Positions 6,645-11,363 of a stretch of DNA of 11,363 nucleotides are shown here, piece by piece (position 1 is the stretch's first letter; each line of letters starts with the position of its first letter). The notes below the pieces were generated by a model, which worked only from the letters and a program-made list of their open reading frames with translations, searched no databases and was not told where the DNA came from. Source of the stretch: JAKEGN01 sp964465665 (GTDB taxonomy: Bacteria; Pseudomonadota; Gammaproteobacteria; Steroidobacterales; Woeseiaceae); assembly GCA_964465665.1 (NCBI GenBank), contig CAYXKM010000164.1, forward strand, positions 1 through 11,363, read 5' to 3'. The translations under genes and the position numbers were made by a program.

Positions 6645-7211
6645 TTACGTCCATTTTTCGGCAATGGGCGGCACGTAGCTGGAAAACTGCTGCAGCAAGC
6701 CGGCCGGCTTTTCCGCCACCATCAGCATGGCCCGATGCTGCGGCCGGAGGAATCCGCTGGCGACCGCACGATCGAGGTAACGCAGCAGGTCATCGAAATA
6801 TCCGTTGACGTTCAGCAACCCACAGGGCTTCGAGTGAAAGCGCAATTGCCCCCAGGTCAGGATCTCGATGATCTCTTCGAGCGTGCCGTAACCACCGGGC
6901 AGTGCCGCGAACCCGTCGGCCAACACCGCCATCAATGACTTTCGCTCATGCATCGAACTCACGACGTGCAACTCGGTGAGCCCGGTATGCCCGACCTCCT
7001 TGTCCATGAGCGCCCGTGGAATGACGCCGGTAACTCTGCCGCCGGCTTCGAGCACCGCATCGGCAAGTATGCCCATGATGCCGTTGGAACTTCCGCCGTA
7101 GATCAGCTCGATTTTTGCTGCCGCCAGCAGCATGGCCAGCTCTTTTGCCGCAGCAGCGAATACCGGCTGATTGCCCATGTTGGAACCGCAGTACACGCAG
7201 AGGCGTTTCAT
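6645..7211 (-). CDS. LOG family nucleotide 5'-monophosphate phosphoribohydrolase
   Basis: A 188-aa cytosolic enzyme of the LOG (TIGR00730/lysine decarboxylase-like) family. It is predicted to split a nucleoside 5'-monophosphate into free base and ribose 5-phosphate. The Rossmann start CVYCGSN (5-11) is present. So are YGGSSNGIMG (38-47), MHERK (87-91) with the conserved arginine, and the family signature PGGYGTLEE (105-113) with its catalytic glutamate. Length matches the short LOG type. Older annotations call such proteins lysine decarboxylases; the motif argues for the hydrolase. The start follows the stop of the upstream phosphoribosyltransferase gene by 19 bp, so the two form a likely operon. 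The ribosome site is weak. Whether the base is adenine, a cytokinin-like base or another purine cannot be told. Confidence 0.92.
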   Translation of the reverse strand: MKRLCVYCGSNMGNQPVFAAAAKELAMLLAAAKIELIYGGSSNGIMGILADAVLEAGGRVTGVIPRALMDKEVGHTGLTELHVVSSMHERKSLMAVLADGFAALPGGYGTLEEIIEILTWGQLRFHSKPCGLLNVNGYFDDLLRYLDRAVASGFLRPQHRAMLMVAEKPAGLLQQFSSYVPPIAEKWT

Positions 7212-7230
7212 TCCGCCCGTTGCCGTCGAC

Positions 7231-7794
7231 TCAGGCGCTGCGGGCTGCCGGGTAGACGATGTCGTGCAGCTCGCGCCGGCATATTTTCATCTCTTCCGGA
7301 GTCAATGCATCGAGTTCGTGGGGGAATACGAGCCATTCCGCGGTTTCATGCAGGTAATAGTCCGGAACGAGGTCGGTCTGGTTGCGTGTCGGTTTGTACC
7401 ATGGCGCGGCAATGCGCATATCCTGTGGCGTATTGCCGCGCGCGCGTTTGGCCAGTTCGCGCAGCACCGCGGCAAAAGTATTGCCGGTGTCGAAAACGTC
7501 GTCGACGATCAGCACGCGATCGTCGTAAGTCACTTTCTTGATGATGTAATCGAGGCCGTGCACGGCCACTTCGCTGCGCTGATCCACGCCGGTATACGAC
7601 GATGTGCGGATGGCGATGTGATCTGCATCCACGCCGCAATAGGCAAGGATTTCCTGCACCGCCATAGCGACCGGCGTGCCGCCGCGCCAGATAGCTATGA
7701 TGAGCGTCGGTTCGAAACCGCTTTCGAGCACTTTGATCCCGAGGCGAAAGGAGTCTGCAAGCAGTTCGTGTGCGGTGAGAACGGTCTTTTGCAT
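7231..7794 (-). CDS. type I phosphoribosyltransferase (purine-type)
   Basis: A 187-aa cytosolic enzyme predicted to join a nucleobase, probably a 6-oxopurine, to PRPP giving the nucleotide. The PRPP loop VLIVDDVFDTGNT (94-106) is canonical, including the aspartate of DTG that acts as general base in HGPRT enzymes. IAIWRGGTPVA (33-43) matches the usual strand-loop contacting pyrophosphate. The C-terminal part carries WLVFPHE (154-160), a conserved hood segment in this group. AGGAA at 7805-7809 on the minus strand, ten bases before the ATG, supports the start. The gene is divergent from a clear paralogue and is followed by the LOG gene. Substrate (hypoxanthine, guanine or xanthine) is not decidable from sequence. 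Confidence 0.9.
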   Translation of the reverse strand: MQKTVLTAHELLADSFRLGIKVLESGFEPTLIIAIWRGGTPVAMAVQEILAYCGVDADHIAIRTSSYTGVDQRSEVAVHGLDYIIKKVTYDDRVLIVDDVFDTGNTFAAVLRELAKRARGNTPQDMRIAAPWYKPTRNQTDLVPDYYLHETAEWLVFPHELDALTPEEMKICRRELHDIVYPAARSA

Positions 7795-7832
7795 TCCGTA
7801 CCGATTCCTGCGTGGTTCCGATGGGACATGGC

Positions 7833-7862
7833 GGTATAATGAGGTCCGCCATACTACAGCAA
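7833..7862 (-). promoter_or_regulatory. candidate sigma-70 promoter for the 7231-7794 gene
   Basis: On the minus strand TTGCTG (7862-7857) precedes TATACC (7838-7833) with an 18-bp spacer. The -10 shares bases with the rightward TATAAT box, so the two promoters would compete. The -35 matches consensus only at TTG. Predicted leader about 32 nt. Confidence 0.35.
7835..7840 (+). promoter_or_regulatory. consensus -10 box for the 7868 gene
   Basis: An exact TATAAT lies 27 bp before the ATG at 7868, giving a leader of about 20 nt. The -35 region (near 7812-7818, TGGTTC) is poor, so an activator may be needed. This box argues for the 7868 start over an in-frame start at 7676 inside the divergent gene. 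Confidence 0.5.
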
Positions 7863-7867
7863 CAGCA

Positions 7868-8473
7868 ATGAAAAAAACCTACATCGCTGCCGACGACCTG
7901 CTCCTCGACTCCTTCCGGCTCTCCGCGGCGGTATATGCATCCGGCTTCAGGCCGGACTTCCTGGTCGGACTCTGGCGTGGCGGCAGCGCGGTGGGCATAG
8001 CGGTCCAGGAAGGACTCGAGCACTTCGGCGTCAGCACCGATCATATAGCCATCCGCACCTCGTACACCGGGCTGACGAACTATTCGAAGATGGTCGACAA
8101 AGCCGACAAGATCCGCGTGCACGGTTTGCAGTACCTGCTCGAACGGGTGTGCGCGGAACATTCGCTGCTGATCGTCGATGACGTGTACAGCTCCGGATCG
8201 AGCGTGCGCGCGGTGAAAGGCCAGCTAGCCAAAAAAGTGCGCCGAAACCTGCCGCACGACATACGTACCGCGACGGTCTGGTACCGCCCCGCCGAGCGGA
8301 CGGTGTCCGCACCGGACTACTTCGTGCATGAAACCCGCGACTGGCTGGTTTTGCCTTACGAACTGTCGGGACTTTCCATCGAGGAATTGCACCTGCACAA
8401 ACCAGAGTTGCGTTCCGTCGTCGAACGCGTGGAGAAACTTGTCGGCGGGCGCGCGAAATGCTCGGCCACCTGA
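7868..8473 (+). CDS. phosphoribosyltransferase paralogue with altered PRPP loop
   Basis: A 201-aa protein clearly paralogous to the divergent phosphoribosyltransferase. Shared segments include DSFRL (14-18), LWRGG (35-39), DHIAIRTS (58-65), VHGL (84-87), LIVDDV (101-106) and HET.DWLV.P.EL near 154-166. The PRPP loop reads LLIVDDVYSSGSS (100-112). The aspartate and threonine of the usual DTG are both serine. The two acidic residues and the glycine are kept. Loss of that aspartate, the general base in HGPRT-type enzymes, suggests a different base or weaker catalysis. A short insertion near 70-81 (TNYSKMVDKADK) is not in the sister protein. The start at 7868 is supported by TATAAT upstream, although no Shine-Dalgarno is visible. 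The gene ends 1 bp from the convergent guaD stop. Confidence 0.88.
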   Translation: MKKTYIAADDLLLDSFRLSAAVYASGFRPDFLVGLWRGGSAVGIAVQEGLEHFGVSTDHIAIRTSYTGLTNYSKMVDKADKIRVHGLQYLLERVCAEHSLLIVDDVYSSGSSVRAVKGQLAKKVRRNLPHDIRTATVWYRPAERTVSAPDYFVHETRDWLVLPYELSGLSIEELHLHKPELRSVVERVEKLVGGRAKCSAT

Positions 8474-8474
8474 A

Positions 8475-9779
8475 TCATCCGGCGCGCCAGGCCTCCCGGC
8501 CCATAAGATAAGTGGCAGTAACGGCCCGGTCGTCGCCGAGCATCATCAGCGCAAAGAATTTTTCGGCGACGTTGCTCGTGCGCTCGACGCGGCGCCGGGC
8601 GATCGGCACCGGCGCTGAATCCAGCATTATGAAATCAGCTTCCTTGCCGCTTTCGAAATTGCCGAGCCGGTCATCGAGATACAGGGCTTTCGCGGCGCCG
8701 AGGGTCGCGAGGTACAGCGCACGGTATCCCGGTAGCGACTGGCCGTTCAGCTGCAGCACTTTGTACGCGTCGCCGAGCGTCCGCAGAAGGTTCAGATTCG
8801 GGCCGCCGCCGACATCGCTGCCGATGCCGACCCGAATGCCGTGCCTGCAGGCGGATCGAAGATCGAACAGGCCGCTGCCGAGAAACAGGTTCGACCCGGG
8901 ACAAAACGCAATCGATGCGCCCTTGCGATGCATCAGGCTCTGGTCGTCATCGTCGATGTGCAGGCAGTGCGCGAAAACCGCGCGTTCGCGCAGCAGTCCG
9001 AAACTGTCGTACACATCGAGGTAACCGCGATTCTGCGGGAACAGCCGGCTGACCATTTCCATTTCCGAGTGGTTCTCGGCGAGATGCGTGTGTACGTACA
9101 CATCCGGGTGCGCTGCCGCCAGCCGTCCTGCCGATTGCAGTTGTGCAGCGGACGAGGTCACCGCGAAACGCGGTGTGATTGCGTACGAGAGCCGCCCCTG
9201 GCCGTGCCAGCGGTCGATGAGTTGCTTCGATTCCTCCGCCCCTCCTCCCGGCGGATCGCGGAGGTCTTCCGGGCAGTTACGGTCCATCAGCACTTTGCCG
9301 GCGATCAGCCGCATGTTGTGGCGTTCCGCGGCGGTGAATATTGCGACGGCGGATTGCGGGTGCACGGTGGCGAAGACGAGCGCCGTGGTCGTGCCGTTCT
9401 GCAGCAGCGCTCCGGTGAAGTATTCGGCGACTTCGGCCGCGTGCTCCGCGCTGGCAAAGCGGCGCTCCGCCGGGTAGGCGTAACGTTCCAGCCAGTCGAG
9501 CAACTGCTCGCCGCAGGAAGCGATCATGTCGATCTGCGGGTAGTGCACGTGGCAGTCGATCAGGCCCGGCACGATCAGTTGGTCCCGGCAGTCCGTGACC
9601 ATTATGTCCGGCGACAATCCGGTCAGGAGGCGTTCCGCCGGCCCTGCCTCCTCGATGAAACCGTCGCGAACGATCAGCAGTCCGTCGTCGAAGTACTCGA
9701 CTGCGGCCTTGTCGCCGGATTCTCCGGGGTCCGCAACGCAATGCAGTATCGATGCCCGGAATGCCCATCGCGCCGTCAT
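8475..9779 (-). CDS. guaD: guanine deaminase
   Basis: A 434-aa cytosolic amidohydrolase that deaminates guanine to xanthine and ammonia. Length is close to that of E. coli GuaD. Zinc and active-site elements are in order: PGLIDCHVHYPQ (71-82) with H77 and H79, TTTALVFATVH (130-140), SYAITPRFAVTSS (198-210), VHTHLAEN (229-236) with H230/H232 and E235, AHCLHID (270-276) and GIGSDVGGG (318-326) with D322. All look intact. The ATG overlaps the stop of allA as ATGA (9779-9776) and has no good Shine-Dalgarno, so translation is probably coupled. It is the last gene of the leftward ureide operon. The xanthine it yields would need xanthine dehydrogenase and urate oxidase, not seen here, to enter the ureide path. 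Confidence 0.95.
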   Translation of the reverse strand: MTARWAFRASILHCVADPGESGDKAAVEYFDDGLLIVRDGFIEEAGPAERLLTGLSPDIMVTDCRDQLIVPGLIDCHVHYPQIDMIASCGEQLLDWLERYAYPAERRFASAEHAAEVAEYFTGALLQNGTTTALVFATVHPQSAVAIFTAAERHNMRLIAGKVLMDRNCPEDLRDPPGGGAEESKQLIDRWHGQGRLSYAITPRFAVTSSAAQLQSAGRLAAAHPDVYVHTHLAENHSEMEMVSRLFPQNRGYLDVYDSFGLLRERAVFAHCLHIDDDDQSLMHRKGASIAFCPGSNLFLGSGLFDLRSACRHGIRVGIGSDVGGGPNLNLLRTLGDAYKVLQLNGQSLPGYRALYLATLGAAKALYLDDRLGNFESGKEADFIMLDSAPVPIARRRVERTSNVAEKFFALMMLGDDRAVTATYLMGREAWRAG

Positions 9780-10279
9780 TGCGTCAGTGTCACGGTGTCA
9801 CTGAGGAAGACCTGCTCGAGGTTCGCGCCCTCGCCGACACGATCGATCAGGAGAAAATCGTGGCCGGATTCGAGCGCGATGAGCGGCATGTGCCAGACGC
9901 CCCGGTGATAGTTGATACCCTGGCGGCCGTTGCTGATGAATGCTTGCAAATCCTGTGCTTCGATCGACTCGCCGGCAGGGCCGACGACGACGACGAAAAC
10001 GAAACGGTTCAACGGGATGAACGCCTGGCTGCCGAGAGGATGGCGCTCGACCATTTCGATGCGATACGGGAGTTGCGTCGGCACACGGCAGCGCACGATG
10101 CTGACGCCGACCCGCCCGTGTCGCGATGCATCGATGTTCACGTCCACGAGATCGTCGAATCGTTCGAAACGCAATTCGTTCATCGCTGCCTGTGTCGTCG
10201 ATGCCGCTTCGACAACATCGCCGAAAGGCGCGAACCGCTCCGCCGTGAGCGGCACCGGCCGCAATGTGATGGCGCTCAT
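9776..10279 (-). CDS. allA: ureidoglycolate lyase
   Basis: A 167-aa cytosolic enzyme that splits (S)-ureidoglycolate into glyoxylate and urea, the last ureide step. Family marks are ITLRPVPLTAERFAPFGDVV (4-23), MVERHPLGSQAFIPL (76-90) and GINYHRGVWHMPL (121-133), the last holding the conserved histidines of the cupin-like fold. Length is normal for AllA. Start: its ATG (10279-10277) shares its A with the stop TGA of alc (TGATG), and AAGGA lies about eight bases upstream, so coupling plus a real ribosome site are both present. A longer open frame reaching 10639 overlaps alc and is not coding. The alternative name ureidoglycolate hydrolase is an older label for the same family. Confidence 0.94.
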   Translation of the reverse strand: MSAITLRPVPLTAERFAPFGDVVEAASTTQAAMNELRFERFDDLVDVNIDASRHGRVGVSIVRCRVPTQLPYRIEMVERHPLGSQAFIPLNRFVFVVVVGPAGESIEAQDLQAFISNGRQGINYHRGVWHMPLIALESGHDFLLIDRVGEGANLEQVFLSDTVTLTQ

Positions 10280-11283
10280 CAGTTTGATCCTTTGTCCGCC
10301 AGCCGGCCGATGATACGAAGCCGGCTGACGCCGCCGTCCGGGAATATCGACAGCCGCAGGTGCGAGACGACCCCGGCATCGGCGAGTTCCTTGTCGAAAA
10401 AATGCTGCTGGTCCATTCCGATTTTTGTCTGCGGCAGCAACATCGGCCAGTTGACGCTTTCCGCCTGCAGTTCCCCGAGATCGGTGGTGATGGTATTGGC
10501 GACCTGCAATGACGCGCGGTCCGGGTAATTGCCTTTGAAATGCGCGGTGTCGATCTCGACCCGTTCGACGGTGCCGGGATGCCCGAGCGCGAGGATCACC
10601 CAGTCGTTTCCCGGCACCCGCCGCCGCGCCGTCTCCCATCCGTCACCCATGTTGATGCCGCGGCCCGGCAGGTTCAGGTTGTGCATGCTGCCAAAATGTT
10701 CGTCATTGCAGCACAGGGCGCGGCCGCCGTTCTCCACCGCCAGCAGGTCAATGAGCTCGTCGCGCCTGTACTGGCTCCAAGCCGGCGTGACCTCGCCGTA
10801 AATTCGCAGCCGCGCGACACCGCCGTCCGGGAAAATGTTGAGCTTCAGGTGGGTCCAGCTCTGGTCCGACTCGATGTCGAACAGGTGTTGCGAGTTGCCC
10901 TTGAGATCGACCGCCGGCAGCAACGGTTCCCAGCCGTTTTCCGGTATTTCCGCGTTGCTCACGCAGGCTTCGATGGACGCACGCGGTGGATAGTTGCCGG
11001 TGAAGAACCGGGTATCGATGTCGACGCCGCGTATGCGTCCGGGTATGCCGAGGCGAATCACGCAATAGTCGTGCCCCGGCGTGCGCTTGCGGCGGCTCTC
11101 CCATCCGTCCATCCATTTGCCGTGATCGTCGTACTTGTCCGGTATGAACGTCGGTTCTGCAGGTTCGATGAGCCGCGATTTGTCCGCAAAAAAATCGTCG
11201 GTTGCGTACACGACGCGTGTGCCGAGCCGCGGCTGCTCCAGCCGCACCCACTGCCTGAACGGATTCTTTCCGTCGTTGCTCAT
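10279..11283 (-). CDS. alc: allantoicase
   Basis: A 334-aa cytosolic enzyme that hydrolyses allantoate to (S)-ureidoglycolate and urea. It has the two tandem allantoicase domains. Copy 1 (about 20-165) contains GKWMDGWESRRKRTPGHDY (55-73), DIDTRFFTGNYPPRAS (88-103) and IFPDGGVARLRIYG (150-163). Copy 2 (about 184-327) contains NMGDGWETARRRVPGNDW (211-228), EIDTAHFKGNYPDRAS (243-258) and IFPDGGVSRLRIIG (313-326). Both are intact and the length is typical. The ATG overlaps the upstream stop as ATGA, with AGGGAG (11300-11295) about 11 bases before it. The order uraD-alc-allA matches that known from pseudomonads. Confidence 0.96.
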   Translation of the reverse strand: MSNDGKNPFRQWVRLEQPRLGTRVVYATDDFFADKSRLIEPAEPTFIPDKYDDHGKWMDGWESRRKRTPGHDYCVIRLGIPGRIRGVDIDTRFFTGNYPPRASIEACVSNAEIPENGWEPLLPAVDLKGNSQHLFDIESDQSWTHLKLNIFPDGGVARLRIYGEVTPAWSQYRRDELIDLLAVENGGRALCCNDEHFGSMHNLNLPGRGINMGDGWETARRRVPGNDWVILALGHPGTVERVEIDTAHFKGNYPDRASLQVANTITTDLGELQAESVNWPMLLPQTKIGMDQQHFFDKELADAGVVSHLRLSIFPDGGVSRLRIIGRLADKGSN

Positions 11284-11363
11284 GCTGCACTCGACTCCCT
11301 GAATATCGATTCGAGCCTCATCCTGGCGATCTTGTGAATTTCGCCGATGGCCTGTGCAAACTC
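11280..11363 (-). CDS. uraD: OHCU decarboxylase, C-terminal fragment (window edge)
   Basis: The last 27 codons of a leftward gene that continues beyond the right edge. The visible tail contains AIGEIHKIARMRLESIF, which matches the conserved final helix of 2-oxo-4-hydroxy-4-carboxy-5-ureidoimidazoline decarboxylases (an E-I-x-x-I-A-x-x-R-L pattern). That enzyme turns OHCU into (S)-allantoin. Its TGA (11282-11280) overlaps the alc ATG as ATGA. The assignment rests on a short tail plus the expected neighbour, so it is likely rather than certain. Confidence 0.68.
   Translation of the reverse strand, partial: EFAQAIGEIHKIARMRLESIFRESSAA

Noticed and set aside
6645..7211. Lysine decarboxylase
   Set aside because: PGGYGTLEE and the conserved arginine are marks of LOG phosphoribohydrolases; the decarboxylase name is a historical misannotation.
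9776..10639. Long version of allA starting at 10639
   Set aside because: The extra part is antisense-free but out of frame with alc, which is clearly coding there; the coupled ATG at 10279 with AAGGA fits AllA length.

Overview
The window is GC-rich bacterial DNA, most probably from a gammaproteobacterium. Three things suggest this. The ureide operon order uraD-alc-allA is one known from pseudomonads. The spacer repeats carry the GTAG head typical of REP elements in Pseudomonas and Xanthomonas relatives. The gene content is ordinary for a chromosome, with no integrase, transposase, phage or plasmid gene. Species cannot be assigned from the sequence alone.

Left part (1-4931). A probable intrinsic terminator sits at the extreme left edge (1-26). 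It is followed by a gene-free stretch with a short palindrome (84-102) and a long, almost perfect 31-bp inverted repeat (181-265). Next is a leftward membrane-bound diguanylate cyclase (7TM-PAS-PAS-GGDEF, 308-2260). Divergent from it is a small acidic protein of unknown function with a repeated sequence motif (2522-3001). That gene runs tail to tail into a phosphotransferase of the APH/hydroxylysine-kinase-like fold (3004-4152). Divergent from the kinase is a YkvA/DUF1232 protein (4365-4931).

Middle (5056-6644). A protein with a Schlafen/AlbA_2-like N-terminal half and an unrecognised C-terminal half is followed by a 416-bp spacer. The spacer is packed with three GTAG-type REP elements. Each is joined to a 6-bp-stem hairpin, and two further long hairpins have diverged stems that remain paired.

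Right part (6645-11363). This part is devoted to nucleobase and ureide metabolism. A leftward LOG-family nucleotide phosphoribohydrolase follows a type I phosphoribosyltransferase. A paralogous phosphoribosyltransferase is transcribed divergently from a 73-bp spacer with an exact TATAAT box. Converging on the paralogue is a leftward operon, (uraD)-alc-allA-guaD, in which every junction overlaps (ATGA, TGATG, ATGA). UraD, Alc and AllA carry out the late steps from the uric-acid oxidation product to glyoxylate and urea, and GuaD feeds guanine into xanthine. The LOG enzyme (nucleotide to base) and the phosphoribosyltransferases (base to nucleotide) could set how much purine base is salvaged or burned; this coupling is inference. 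The most unusual points are the changed PRPP loop of one phosphoribosyltransferase, the composite REP array and the 31-bp inverted repeat.
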